Of a stretch of DNA of 64,000 bases, positions 46,645-55,464 are shown one piece after another. The notes beneath the pieces were generated by a model. The model was not told where the DNA came from, did no database searches, and saw only the letters and a program-made list of their open reading frames with translations. Within the stretch, counting starts at the first letter, position 1, and every line of letters starts with the position of its first letter. Source of the stretch: an uncultured Paracoccaceae bacterium (GTDB taxonomy: Bacteria; Pseudomonadota; Alphaproteobacteria; Rhodobacterales; Rhodobacteraceae); NCBI GenBank assembly GCA_947501555.1, contig CANMWG010000004.1, positions 124,001 to 188,000 of the forward strand. The letters are read 5' to 3'. The position numbers were made by a program, and so were the translations under genes.

Positions 46645-46750
46645 CATGGACAGCGCAAGGCTTGCTAGATGCATTTCAGTGGACAGCGTCAGGCGGTTCT
46701 TCGGGGTGCTCCCGCGGCCAAGACCGGCGCTTTAATCAATTGGTGTAAGA

Positions 46751-47134
46751 ATGGCAGAGTTGTTGGCTCAAGACGAACTTAGATTGCTAACTGATATCGG
46801 GTTCATCGCTGCTTCCCGCGGTCTGAAAGATCATGCAGTGGCAATTTTTGAGGCCGTTAAAGTTATGCGACCTGAAGGTGAGGCCGGGTATCTGGGCTTG
46901 GGCATGGTCGATATACTGAATGGTGATCCCGCGTCTGCAGTCAAAACGCTGAAAGCCGCGCCGCATAGCGATGCTGTCAATACGTTCCTTGGCATTGCGC
47001 TGGTCCAATCCGCAGAAATTCAATTGGGAGTTAAGGTGCTGCAATCAGTCATCGATAGCAGCGCAGACACCCCCTTTGCCCGCATCGCAACGGAAACGCT
47101 GGCTTCGGTTGCCGCAGCCGTCCCGCACCCTTAA
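46751..47134 (+). CDS. TPR protein, YscG-like needle chaperone candidate
   Basis: The 127-residue helical protein is built of TPR-like repeats (LLTDIGFIAASRGLKDHAV AIFEAVKVMRPEG; GYLGLGMVDILNGDPASAV KTLK; FLGIALVQSAEIQLGVKVL). Size and fold match YscG/SsaH-type needle chaperones and HrpB1/HrpK-like proteins. It heads the operon that encodes the inner rod and basal body, 22 bases before sctI. With the YscE-like product of 42956-43243 it could hold SctF monomers. Similarity alone does not separate it from other TPR chaperones. Confidence 0.65.
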   Translation: MAELLAQDELRLLTDIGFIAASRGLKDHAVAIFEAVKVMRPEGEAGYLGLGMVDILNGDPASAVKTLKAAPHSDAVNTFLGIALVQSAEIQLGVKVLQSVIDSSADTPFARIATETLASVAAAVPHP

Positions 47135-47156
47135 CGCCCGCCGTCAGGAAACAGAC

Positions 47157-47765
47157 ATGTCTATATCAGCCACATCAATGCCAAGCGCTGTCGGCGCAAG
47201 TTTCGATGTCACTGCGCCCGATCTTGCGTCCCCCGCGGGGGGCAAGAGCACGTCCATGTTGCGGTTTGAGCAATCCATGACGCGGGCGCAGGGTCTGGAG
47301 CCACAGCCCGTCGCTTTTTTTGCCCCAGAAAGCGCCAATGCGCCACAGGCCGTCGACACGACACCGCGCCCTGAATCATTTTTCCTGGCCCAAGCAACAC
47401 CCGCCGATTTGCCCCGGGCTGCTGCAGGCACCAACAACATCGCCCCAACCCAGCCGACGATCACGAACCGGATCGGCGCGATCCGTGAGGTGGACCTGCC
47501 CCCAACTGTCGCAGCCGTCGAGGCACCTTCGACCGGGCAGGGCATCATCGATGGCCTGTCCCGTTTGCGTGGAGTGTTTGATTCACAAGAGCAGGCGATC
47601 ACGGGCATTTCTTCGACCGACCCAGGCGGTACGCGGCTGACAAACAGTTCTGAATTGATCAACCTCCAACTCGAAGTCGTCAAATACTCGATGCTGATGG
47701 ACGTCACATCCAAACTGGCGGGTAAATCCACCCAAACATTCGATACATTGATGAAGGGTCAGTAG
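47157..47765 (+). CDS. sctI: T3SS inner rod protein SctI
   Basis: The 202-residue protein starts at ATG 47157 after AGGAAA. The first 150 residues are low in structure and rich in Ala, Pro and Thr. The C-terminal 37 residues (SELINLQLEVVKYSMLMDV and TSKLAGKSTQTFDTLMKGQ) carry the SctI/YscI pattern: a KYS-type turn followed by a hydrophobic helix with a Thr-rich face. Most inner rod proteins are near 80-120 residues, so this one has an extended N-terminus. Position before sctJ is canonical. Confidence 0.82.
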   Translation: MSISATSMPSAVGASFDVTAPDLASPAGGKSTSMLRFEQSMTRAQGLEPQPVAFFAPESANAPQAVDTTPRPESFFLAQATPADLPRAAAGTNNIAPTQPTITNRIGAIREVDLPPTVAAVEAPSTGQGIIDGLSRLRGVFDSQEQAITGISSTDPGGTRLTNSSELINLQLEVVKYSMLMDVTSKLAGKSTQTFDTLMKGQ

Positions 47766-47793
47766 ACCCTTCTGCCAGTTGGAGTTTCACAAC

Positions 47794-48588
47794 ATGTGGC
47801 GCGTTCTTATTTTACTGTCTTTGTTCGCTTTGTCGGCGTGCAAAACAGATCTTTACCGTAACCTTTCTGAGCGCGAAGCGAATGAAATGCTCGCGGTTTT
47901 GATGTCAAATAATATTGAGGTTTCTAAGGAATACCTTGGGGACGAAGGTGTCACCCTGATGGTGGAGGAGGCAGAGCTTCCTCGCGCGATTGATGCCCTA
48001 AGACAAAACGGATTTCCTAGGGAATCCCGTGAGACTATGGGCACTGTGTTTGAAAAAAGCGGGATCATGTCCTCGCCCTTTGAGGAACGCGTGCGTTTCG
48101 TCTACGCTTTGGGTGAAGAAGTATCGCGGACGCTCAGCGAAATTGACGGCGTTCTGACAGCCCGCGTCCACATCGTTTTGCCGGATGAGCCCGACTTTGG
48201 CGAGGCGCTGACCCCATCCTCGGCCGCGGTGTTCATCAAACACCGTATCGGCGTTGACCTTGATTTTGCGACCCCGCAAATTCGGCGATTGGTCAGCAGT
48301 TCGATTGAGGGCGTGACCTACGATGACGTTACTGTTCTTTTGGTTGAGGCAGAGCGCCCGAATGTGGCCACGCGACCAGACAGATCATCTGTTGTCGAAG
48401 TTGTTCCCGGACTGAGTATTCGCGAATCTGATGAGCGTATTTTCTGGTGGGGTATCGGCGGCGGCGCAGCCGTGCTTGTGCTTCTCATTTTGACAAATTT
48501 GATCACCTTTTTTGGCTTTTCAAAGGCCCGTAAGGCCCGGTTGACCGCAGAGCTCGCCCTTGAAGATCAATCCGCTGTGTCCGAATGA
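47794..48588 (+). CDS. sctJ: T3SS inner-membrane ring lipoprotein SctJ
   Basis: The 264-residue YscJ/PrgK-family lipoprotein has a signal ending LSAC (lipid at Cys16), two ring-building domains (YRNLSEREANEMLAVLMSN; RARVHIVLP-like TARVHIVLPDEPDFGEA, SAAVFIKHR) and a C-terminal transmembrane helix (IGGGAAVLVLLILTNLITFF). It forms the inner periplasmic ring with SctD. ATG 47794 has GGAG nine bases upstream; an in-frame TTG at 47779 is less likely. Overlaps sctK by four bases. Confidence 0.96.
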   Translation: MWRVLILLSLFALSACKTDLYRNLSEREANEMLAVLMSNNIEVSKEYLGDEGVTLMVEEAELPRAIDALRQNGFPRESRETMGTVFEKSGIMSSPFEERVRFVYALGEEVSRTLSEIDGVLTARVHIVLPDEPDFGEALTPSSAAVFIKHRIGVDLDFATPQIRRLVSSSIEGVTYDDVTVLLVEAERPNVATRPDRSSVVEVVPGLSIRESDERIFWWGIGGGAAVLVLLILTNLITFFGFSKARKARLTAELALEDQSAVSE

Positions 48589-49298
48589 ATGCCGGGCGCC
48601 ACATAAACTTTGAGCCTGTTGAAAGAGGTACTGCAGTGAACGTGCACACCTTTACGCAGCTTCTCAAAATCGCCGAGATTTTGGCGCATCCTATGCGCCT
48701 TGTTCATTCGGATCATCTTGAAGCGGTTACCGAGGCCTTACAGCAGGAGCAACTGGAAGGGCTCTGCAGGTCAAATGAAATCGGAAAGCGCCTGAATGCG
48801 GCCGTTTCCGACCAACTTGGGGCGTCCGCGCTTGAACTCGATCCGGCGACGCTGACCAGCGACGTCTGTGGTCTCGTCATCGCGCCGTACTCTGCCATCG
48901 AAGCGTTCTTGCGTCAGGTCACTGCGGTTCGATTACAGCACGCTATTCGCAACTGTGTGCTCAAGGCTGATAGAGAGCGCGTCCGGCATATTTTGGGCGA
49001 TGACGCCTATAATACGGCGCTGCGAGAGGCTCCGTTCTTCTATGCGGATATGGCGGACGCTTCAGCACCCGCCTTTTTTGCCAACAACAGCGATGCAACC
49101 GTTTCTGCGCTCAGCGTGGGTGCCACGATTACACATCGTTATGTGCAAACCATTGATGCGGGTTTGGCACAGATTTTCGCGTGGCGGCTCCCAACAGCCT
49201 TCATCGCCAATGATGAACATTTCGACGCAGCACAGCAGGTGTCATTCGCGCGGCTTCTGCGATCCAAAGGCCCCCAAACAACGACAGGCCGCGCGTGA
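48585..49298 (+). CDS. sctK: T3SS sorting platform adaptor SctK
   Basis: The 237-residue protein sits between sctJ and sctL, the fixed place of SctK, and has the expected features: FTQLLKIAEILAHPMRLVH near the start and VCGLVIAPYSAIEAFLRQV in the middle, with no membrane segment. SctK links SctQ pods to the SctD ring. Sequence conservation in this family is poor, so synteny carries the call. A GTG at 48636, seven bases after AGAGG, is a plausible alternative start giving 220 residues. Confidence 0.8.
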   Translation: MNAGRHINFEPVERGTAVNVHTFTQLLKIAEILAHPMRLVHSDHLEAVTEALQQEQLEGLCRSNEIGKRLNAAVSDQLGASALELDPATLTSDVCGLVIAPYSAIEAFLRQVTAVRLQHAIRNCVLKADRERVRHILGDDAYNTALREAPFFYADMADASAPAFFANNSDATVSALSVGATITHRYVQTIDAGLAQIFAWRLPTAFIANDEHFDAAQQVSFARLLRSKGPQTTTGRA

Positions 49299-49954
49299 TG
49301 GAGATTTATCGTTTTGAAAAACTAGGCTTTCGGTTGCCGCAGGGATCAGGCCTGATCAAGGCGGCCAAAGCAGCAGAGCTGACCGCAGCCAATGATATCG
49401 TCACCAGCGCCGAAACCCATGCTGCCCAGATCATCGCTGATGCCCAGAAGCATCTGGAAGAAGAACGCGCACGCGGTTACGCGGAAGGCCAGCAAGCGGC
49501 AGAAGCCGACGCATTGGACCGCCTTTTGCGTGAGCAAGCCACGCTTGATGCCAGTCTCACCGATATTGAGAAAGGCCTTGCCCGACTGGTGCTCGCCTCG
49601 GTCCGCAAGATTGTGCACGACTTTGATGACATCGCCCTGGCTGAAGCGCTGATCCATAGCGGCCTGACCAAGGTCCGCCGTGAAAAGCGCGTGCAGATCC
49701 GTGTCCCAGAGGCCCTGACCGACGATCTGAAAGCCCGGGATGAAGGGTTAAAGGCCGCTTTTCCCCAGATCGAATTCATGGAAGTGGTCGAGGACCCGAC
49801 GCTAACTGCGCCCAATATCATCATCGAAACGGCTGTTGGTCGGATCGATTGTGATCTGAGCGCGAAGCTCGATCACTTGGAGACAGCGATCAGCCAGGTT
49901 GCGGCCAATCGCGCCGCCGATCCATCTGTCACAGATGGGGCCGGTCATGACTGA
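49298..49954 (+). CDS. sctL: T3SS ATPase stator SctL
   Basis: The 218-residue FliH/YscL-type protein has a helical, Ala/Glu-rich N-terminal half ([31 protein letters not shown]) and a C-terminal V-ATPase subunit E-like domain ([28 protein letters not shown]). It tethers SctN to SctQ and controls the ATPase. ATG 49298 overlaps the sctK stop (TGATG), and its 3' end overlaps sctN by eight bases. Confidence 0.92.
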   Translation: MEIYRFEKLGFRLPQGSGLIKAAKAAELTAANDIVTSAETHAAQIIADAQKHLEEERARGYAEGQQAAEADALDRLLREQATLDASLTDIEKGLARLVLASVRKIVHDFDDIALAEALIHSGLTKVRREKRVQIRVPEALTDDLKARDEGLKAAFPQIEFMEVVEDPTLTAPNIIIETAVGRIDCDLSAKLDHLETAISQVAANRAADPSVTDGAGHD

Positions 49955-51332
49955 TCAGACACCCTTGCACCGCATCAAGGATATCAAAGCGGGCCGCCTT
50001 GCCTTGATTGACCGGCGCATTGGCGGGCTGGGTGGTGCGCTGCGCGAAACGATTGCTGAAAACGACCTTTATGCGATGAGCGGGCGGGTCACCAAAGTGA
50101 TTGGGACCATCATCCATGCCGTCGTCAAAGACGTGCAAGTTGGCGAAATTGTTGAGCTTTTTACCCGTGAGACAGGCGCCCGATTGCTGGCCGAAGTGGT
50201 TGGGTTTCTCAATAGTGAAGCCTTGCTGTCACCCATCGGCGAAACCCAGGGCGTGGCCCCAAAGACCGAGGTTTACCCCACCGGCCGTGTGCAGCGTGTG
50301 CCTGTTGGCGAAGGTCTTCGTGGTCGGGTTTTGGATGGGCTTGGCAACTTCATTGATGGCAAAGACATACCCTTTGTCGCAGAAACAACCTATCCGGTGT
50401 ATCAGGACCCGCCGGATCCCATGACCCGGCGGATCATCGATACGCCATTGCCCACTGGCATTCGCGCTATTGACGGGTTACTGACCACCGGCGAAGGGCA
50501 GCGGATGGGTATTTTCGCCGCTGCGGGTGGCGGGAAATCAACCTTGCTATCGATGCTGGTCAAAGGCGCTGACGTCGATATCACCGTGCTTGCCCTGATC
50601 GGGGAACGTGGCCGGGAGGTGCGTGAATTTATCGAACATGACCTTGGCCCCGAAGGCATGAAGAACACCGTGCTGGTGGTTGCGACCTCGGACAAAAGCT
50701 CAATGGAGCGGGCCAAGGCGGCCTTTGTTGCCACAGCAATAGCTGAATACTTCCGTGATCAGGGTCAGAAGGTGCTGTTTTTGATGGATTCCGTCACCCG
50801 CTTTGCCCGCGCGCAGCGCGAGATTGGTCTTGCCGCAGGCGAACCACCAACACGGCGCGGCTTTCCCCCGTCCGTCTTTGCCAACCTGCCAAAACTGATG
50901 GAACGCGTCGGTATGAACGACAAGGGGTCCATCACCGCGATGTACACTGTGTTGGTTGAAGGCGATGACATGAACGAACCCGTCGCCGATGAAACCCGGT
51001 CGATCCTTGATGGGCATATCGTTTTGTCCCGGAAGTTGGCCAGCGCATACCACTACCCGGCAATTGACGTTCTGGCCTCAAAAAGCCGGGTCATGGATAT
51101 CGTTGTCGAAGACGACCAAAAGCAAGCTGCCGGCGAGGTAAACGCGCTACTGGCTGCTTATCAGGATGTCGAACTGCTTGTGAAGATTGGTGAATACAAG
51201 CAAGGCAGCGATCCGCAATCTGACCGTGCCATTAGCAAGAATACGGCGATCAATGATTTCCTGAAACAACGTACTGATGAATTTGAAGCGTTCGGTGACG
51301 TCGTTGCGAAACTGCGCGAGGTCGCCGCATGA
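49947..51332 (+). CDS. sctN: T3SS ATPase SctN
   Basis: The 461-residue F1-beta-like hexameric ATPase unfolds substrates and releases chaperones. Walker A is [12 protein letters not shown] (about residues 190-201), Walker [16 protein letters not shown], and the catalytic/arginine segments [11 protein letters not shown] and [18 protein letters not shown] are standard. It starts at ATG 49947. The flagellar paralog FliI is excluded by context: needle, secretin and translocator genes rather than flagellar structural genes surround it. Confidence 0.97.
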   Translation: MTDQTPLHRIKDIKAGRLALIDRRIGGLGGALRETIAENDLYAMSGRVTKVIGTIIHAVVKDVQVGEIVELFTRETGARLLAEVVGFLNSEALLSPIGETQGVAPKTEVYPTGRVQRVPVGEGLRGRVLDGLGNFIDGKDIPFVAETTYPVYQDPPDPMTRRIIDTPLPTGIRAIDGLLTTGEGQRMGIFAAAGGGKSTLLSMLVKGADVDITVLALIGERGREVREFIEHDLGPEGMKNTVLVVATSDKSSMERAKAAFVATAIAEYFRDQGQKVLFLMDSVTRFARAQREIGLAAGEPPTRRGFPPSVFANLPKLMERVGMNDKGSITAMYTVLVEGDDMNEPVADETRSILDGHIVLSRKLASAYHYPAIDVLASKSRVMDIVVEDDQKQAAGEVNALLAAYQDVELLVKIGEYKQGSDPQSDRAISKNTAINDFLKQRTDEFEAFGDVVAKLREVAA

Positions 51333-51808
51333 TCGACCAGTTTACGACCCTATGCCGCGTCAAAAGCTTGCATGAGCAAAACAAGCTGAAAGAGCTGCGC
51401 GCCAAACGTGCGGCGGTTGAAGTTGCCCAAGAAAAGGAAAACCAACAACGCGCTGTCGTCGCAGAAAGCCTGGCAGCATTGCCGGGAAAAGAAACCGCGC
51501 TTTACGACGCAATCATGCATGTGTCCGTGTCCGTCGAAGACATTGATGAGACAAAGGCCAAGGTTCTTAACCTGCGGGAAGATCACCAAAAGCAGGAAGA
51601 TGAAGCCGAACGCCTGACACAAATCCGCATGCGTTGCGAGAGCGTGCGCGATGAGGCCCGTGTGCAGTATCAAATAGCACAGCGCAATCTTGAGAAATTT
51701 ACGAACATCAAATCGGACTTGGTCACACAGCAACTGATTGCCGCCGAAGCCCAAGAAGAAGCCGAAATCGAAGATCTGTTCTCAAAGAAGCAGAGGATGT
51801 TGACATGA
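51329..51808 (+). CDS. sctO: T3SS ATPase central stalk SctO
   Basis: The 159-residue protein is one long charged antiparallel coiled coil ([55 protein letters not shown]), matching SctO/YscO/FliJ. It connects the ATPase to the SctV export gate. Its start overlaps the sctN stop by four bases and its end overlaps sctP by four. Sequence identity in this family is low; length, coil and position decide. Confidence 0.88.
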   Translation: MIDQFTTLCRVKSLHEQNKLKELRAKRAAVEVAQEKENQQRAVVAESLAALPGKETALYDAIMHVSVSVEDIDETKAKVLNLREDHQKQEDEAERLTQIRMRCESVRDEARVQYQIAQRNLEKFTNIKSDLVTQQLIAAEAQEEAEIEDLFSKKQRMLT

Positions 51809-52548
51809 CCACTATCAATGGACAGCCGCAAACGCCCCCCGTGCCTGCGAAAGACAAACAGATCGAAACGAAATCTGGCGAGTTTTTGAATGGCCACACG
51901 GCCCAGCATCAGCGTGGCAATACCAATCAGGGCACAGGCGGCCATGCCCGCTCAAACTCATCGCTTTTGGTCAGTCAAAGTGCGCTGGAACAACTGTTGG
52001 ACACGCCACCACGTCAACAGGGCAACCAAGGCGACACAACCGACGATTCTGAGGATCAAGGCCGCGACGAAGATACTGCACAGGTGTTGATCACGCTGAC
52101 CCCCGAGAAACCTGTTGGCAAAGATGCCCCGGTTTTGCAGCCTGCCACTGCCGCGAATTTGCAGATCAAAACAGATGAGATCGCCAAACTTGTGTCCCGG
52201 CAAATGGATGCCGCTTTGCGGTCAGGTCCGGTGGTGACGCCGCAGCCCATCTCGCTTGCTATTCCGTTGGATGCCGCGACTGGCCTGAAAGAGGTCCATG
52301 TTGTGATGAATGATGGGGTCTTGACCGTGACAGTGCTGCGCAGCGCTGATCAAGCGGCGCATGATATCAAACAAGCCGCGATGAACCTCGCCCAGACCTT
52401 GCAGAGCCGCTATCCAACCAAGACCATTAAGGTTGCCCAAATGGTTGAAGGTAGCGCGGACGAAATAGACGGGGCGGCCCAAACGGATGCGCCGCAGTCA
52501 ACGCAGCCACATCTTTTCAATATCCTGTCCCATGACAAGTTCCCATGA
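51805..52548 (+). CDS. sctP: T3SS needle-length regulator / substrate switch SctP
   Basis: The 247-residue protein has a polar, Gln/Thr/Asp-rich N-terminal region of low structure (HTAQHQRGNTNQGTGG; QGNQGDTTDDSEDQGRDED) and a FliK/T3S4-like C-terminal domain (ISLAIPLDAATGLKEVHVV, then HDIKQAAMNLAQTLQSRY). This matches SctP/YscP, the molecular ruler that ends needle growth by acting on SctU. It is shorter than YscP. Position sctO-sctP-sctQ is canonical. Confidence 0.85.
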   Translation: MTTINGQPQTPPVPAKDKQIETKSGEFLNGHTAQHQRGNTNQGTGGHARSNSSLLVSQSALEQLLDTPPRQQGNQGDTTDDSEDQGRDEDTAQVLITLTPEKPVGKDAPVLQPATAANLQIKTDEIAKLVSRQMDAALRSGPVVTPQPISLAIPLDAATGLKEVHVVMNDGVLTVTVLRSADQAAHDIKQAAMNLAQTLQSRYPTKTIKVAQMVEGSADEIDGAAQTDAPQSTQPHLFNILSHDKFP

Positions 52549-53627
52549 CAGCAGCAGCATGGCGACCACCCGAGAGTGGCATAGCACAAAAAGACTTGCC
52601 CCTTTGGAACATGGCGATGAGCCACATGGGCGCGCCGATGCCACTGGACCAGTCAGGTGTCAGCCTGCGGCTGAGCCCGATTGCCGCGCCGCATCTGAAG
52701 GGCCCACTGCATGCCCTAAACGCAGCAAGCGGTGAAACCTTGTTCCTGCACCTTGATGCCTTTCCCTATGCCGAATTGCTGGGGGTTGATTTTGATCTGG
52801 ATGCCGTGGCTGGTCTGCCGTCAAACTTGGCAGATGCTATCTATACGGGGTCTGCCGAATTACTGCTGAACGCCTTCCCCGATACGCTGACGGCGGGCAT
52901 TAGCTATGAGACCATCATGGCCGATGCGGCCACCCAGCCTGATGAATTGAAATGGTTTGCGGCAGCCCTGGACGGGTTGGCCAATACCCCGGTCTTCTTT
53001 TCCGTCGGGGCCACTGCCGCAGATATCTGCGCCTTGCTGAACGAAAAGCTGCATCAGCCACGTTCGGTTTTGACAGGATTGCGCCAGACGCTGGATGTCG
53101 CTGCCTATCGGTTGATCGGTCATGCGGTTTTGCCTTTGGACGCCGTACGCGAACTGGGCATTGGCGACTTTATCGTCTTGGCCCCGACCGAAGTTGGTGA
53201 TGTGGCCATCAGGTGCGAAGATCGCGCCTTTTACTTTGAAACGACTGAGGACGGGTGGTTTTGCAATGCTATCCAATCCCTCGCGCATGTCAGGAAAATG
53301 ACCGCCATGGATGATGCCCCCATTGACCCGCAAGACCCTGCGGACGTTATACCCAAAGACCCTCAGGACATGACCGCCCCGTTGCCCGAGATGGCCGCAC
53401 TTGTTTCAACCGTTTTGACCTTCGAATGTGGCGAGGCACGCGTCACGCTGGCAGAGCTTGAGAGCTTTCAAAGCGGGGCCATTGTCCCTTTGCCGGACCA
53501 ATTGACCCAAGATGGGGTGCAAGTGACGATCCGGGCCGGTGAACAGGCCATCGCGACAGGCGAAATTGTGCACGTCGATGATCGGATTGCGGTCAGGATC
53601 AACCGTCTTTTGGCCCAGACGTCATAA
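52545..53627 (+). CDS. sctQ: T3SS cytoplasmic ring protein SctQ
   Basis: The 360-residue protein ends in a SpoA (SPOA2) domain (LTFECGEARVTLAELESFQ; GVQVTIRAGEQAIATGEIV) and has a SpoA1-like middle (VLPLDAVRELGIGDFIVLA). It builds the sorting-platform pods. It overlaps sctP by four bases. An internal start producing a free C-terminal SpoA fragment, known in several SctQ genes, is possible but I cannot confirm one. Confidence 0.93.
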   Translation: MTAAAWRPPESGIAQKDLPLWNMAMSHMGAPMPLDQSGVSLRLSPIAAPHLKGPLHALNAASGETLFLHLDAFPYAELLGVDFDLDAVAGLPSNLADAIYTGSAELLLNAFPDTLTAGISYETIMADAATQPDELKWFAAALDGLANTPVFFSVGATAADICALLNEKLHQPRSVLTGLRQTLDVAAYRLIGHAVLPLDAVRELGIGDFIVLAPTEVGDVAIRCEDRAFYFETTEDGWFCNAIQSLAHVRKMTAMDDAPIDPQDPADVIPKDPQDMTAPLPEMAALVSTVLTFECGEARVTLAELESFQSGAIVPLPDQLTQDGVQVTIRAGEQAIATGEIVHVDDRIAVRINRLLAQTS

Positions 53628-53639
53628 GCGAACGGACTG

Positions 53640-54278
53640 ATGGATCCTCTCAATCTTATTCTTGTTCTGGCGGGCGCGGCGATTGTGCCCTTTCTGGCCG
53701 TTGTTGCGACCTCTTTCATCAAGATCGCAGTCGTCTTGATGCTGGTGCGCAACGCGCTGGGCGTCCAACAGATCCCGCCCAATATGGCGATCAATGCCTT
53801 GGCGATCATTTTGACCGGCTACATCATGGCGCCGGTTGCCCTGGCGACCTATGATATCATGATCGCGGGCAGTTTTGACTTCAGCAATGTGACTGGATTT
53901 GAAGCGGCGTTTAACGCGGGTAAGGAACCGCTGGTCGCCTTTCTTGACCGTCATGCAGACAGTCTGGAGCGGAATTTCTTTCTAGCCGCCACGCAAGACC
54001 TGTGGCCGCCCGAGATGCACGAACGGGTCGATGAAAACTCGCTCGTTATCCTTTTGCCGGCTTTCACCATATCGCAGCTGCGGGAAGCTTTTGAGATCGG
54101 GTTTTTGCTCTATCTACCTTTCGTCGCAATTGACTTGATCGTGTCGAATATCCTGCTGGCCATGGGCATGATGATGGTGTCGCCACTGACCATTTCACTG
54201 CCGTTCAAACTGTTCTTATTCGTGATGGTGGATGGGTGGTCGCGCCTGATCCTCGGATTGGTCCAGACCTATGTGTGA
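53640..54278 (+). CDS. sctR: T3SS export apparatus protein SctR
   Basis: The 212-residue FliP/YscR-family protein has four hydrophobic segments (LILVLAGAAIVPFLAVVAT; INALAIILTGYIMAPVALAT; IGFLLYLPFVAIDLIVSNI; KLFLFVMVDGWSRLILGLV) and the signature TSFIKIAVVLMLVRNALGVQQ. Five copies form the core of the export gate with SctS and SctT. It follows sctQ by 12 bases. Confidence 0.97.
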   Translation: MDPLNLILVLAGAAIVPFLAVVATSFIKIAVVLMLVRNALGVQQIPPNMAINALAIILTGYIMAPVALATYDIMIAGSFDFSNVTGFEAAFNAGKEPLVAFLDRHADSLERNFFLAATQDLWPPEMHERVDENSLVILLPAFTISQLREAFEIGFLLYLPFVAIDLIVSNILLAMGMMMVSPLTISLPFKLFLFVMVDGWSRLILGLVQTYV

Positions 54279-54289
54279 AAGGACAGATC

Positions 54290-54559
54290 TTGTCACCAAG
54301 TGAGGCACTGCACGCGCTGACCGAGGCAATGCTGCTGGTCATGGTCCTGTCCATGCCCACGATCATCGTCGCCTCTGTCGTCGGTGTGATCGTCAGCTTG
54401 CTGCAAGCCTTGACGCAAGTTCAGGAACAAACGTTGTCCTTCGCTATCAAACTGATTGCGGTGGCCATAACGATTGCCGCGTCGGCAGGCTATCTTGGAT
54501 CAGAGATGCTGCAGTTTACAATGACTTTATTCACGACCTTCCCCGAAATTACGGGTTAG
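54290..54559 (+). CDS. sctS: T3SS export apparatus protein SctS
   Basis: The 89-residue FliQ/YscS-family protein has two membrane helices (LLVMVLSMPTIIVASVVGVIV and IKLIAVAITIAASAGYLGS) around VSLLQALTQVQEQTLSF, the family signature. I start it at TTG 54290, six bases after AAAGGA, which gives the usual family length. A GTG at 54236 would add 18 residues and overlap sctR by 43 bases. Confidence 0.94.
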   Translation: MSPSEALHALTEAMLLVMVLSMPTIIVASVVGVIVSLLQALTQVQEQTLSFAIKLIAVAITIAASAGYLGSEMLQFTMTLFTTFPEITG

Positions 54560-54563
54560 CACC

Positions 54564-55409
54564 ATGGACGTGCTGGTCGGTCTTTTCATACAGTTTGAGA
54601 CATATCTGTTGGCCTTGCTGATCTCGATCCCACGGATTTACGGCTTTCTGACGACGGTCCCCATCCTCAGCCCGGGCGCAGTACCGCGATTGGCCCGAAA
54701 TGCAACGATCTTGATCCTTTGCATCCCAATTGTTCCGGTGAATTTGGCCAATGCAGATACCGTCGACAGGACGCTTGGCACGATAGCGTTCTTCTTTGCC
54801 AAGGAGTTCGCAATCGGATTTGTCTTCGGTTTCATGATCGGGTGGATTTTCTGGATGATCATCGCTGTCGGTGACTTGATCGATAACCAACGCGGTGCTG
54901 CGATTGCGGCGAGTGTTGACCCGCTGCAGGGAACGGAAACCTCACCGTTGGGAAACCTGTTTTCCCAGGCGTTTGTGGCCTATTTTTTCTCAATCGGTGG
55001 CATGTTGATCATCCTGCAGATCCTTTACACGAGCTATGTGATGTGGCCCGTGACCGAGGCCTTGCCCGTCCTATCGCCCGCGTTCCCGGCCTTGGTTTTG
55101 GGGATTTTTGATCACGCGATGCGCATGATGTTCGTCCTTGCCGCCCCCGTTGTGGCGATCATGTTCCTATCGGAATTCGCGCTGGCCCTGGTCAGCCGCT
55201 TTGCGCCACAAATCCAAGTGTTTATCCTAGCGATGCCGATCAAAAGTGGAGTCGCCATGGCGATCTTGGTCTTTTATTGCGGCTTACTGTTTCCTTACGC
55301 GGCTGATCAACGGTCATATTTTGATGTCTGGACAGATCAGCTTTATTCAATTTTGGAAATAGGCAGTACCGCACGTGAAAACACCGCTCCATTGGGGCCA
55401 GCACCATGA
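54564..55409 (+). CDS. sctT: T3SS export apparatus protein SctT
   Basis: The 281-residue FliR/YscT-family protein has about six to eight membrane helices (LLALLISIPRIYGFLTTVPIL, FAIGFVFGFMIGWIFWMIIAV, FSIGGMLIILQILYTSYVMW) and DLIDNQRGAAIAASVDPLQG, typical of the family. It closes the export gate pentamer with SctR and SctS. Four bases after sctS. Confidence 0.96.
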   Translation: MDVLVGLFIQFETYLLALLISIPRIYGFLTTVPILSPGAVPRLARNATILILCIPIVPVNLANADTVDRTLGTIAFFFAKEFAIGFVFGFMIGWIFWMIIAVGDLIDNQRGAAIAASVDPLQGTETSPLGNLFSQAFVAYFFSIGGMLIILQILYTSYVMWPVTEALPVLSPAFPALVLGIFDHAMRMMFVLAAPVVAIMFLSEFALALVSRFAPQIQVFILAMPIKSGVAMAILVFYCGLLFPYAADQRSYFDVWTDQLYSILEIGSTARENTAPLGPAP

Positions 55410-55464
55410 CCTGCAGTGTTAAGGTTGAGGTCCCTGCCTTTTCCAACGTCAGGAGGGCGCTGGC

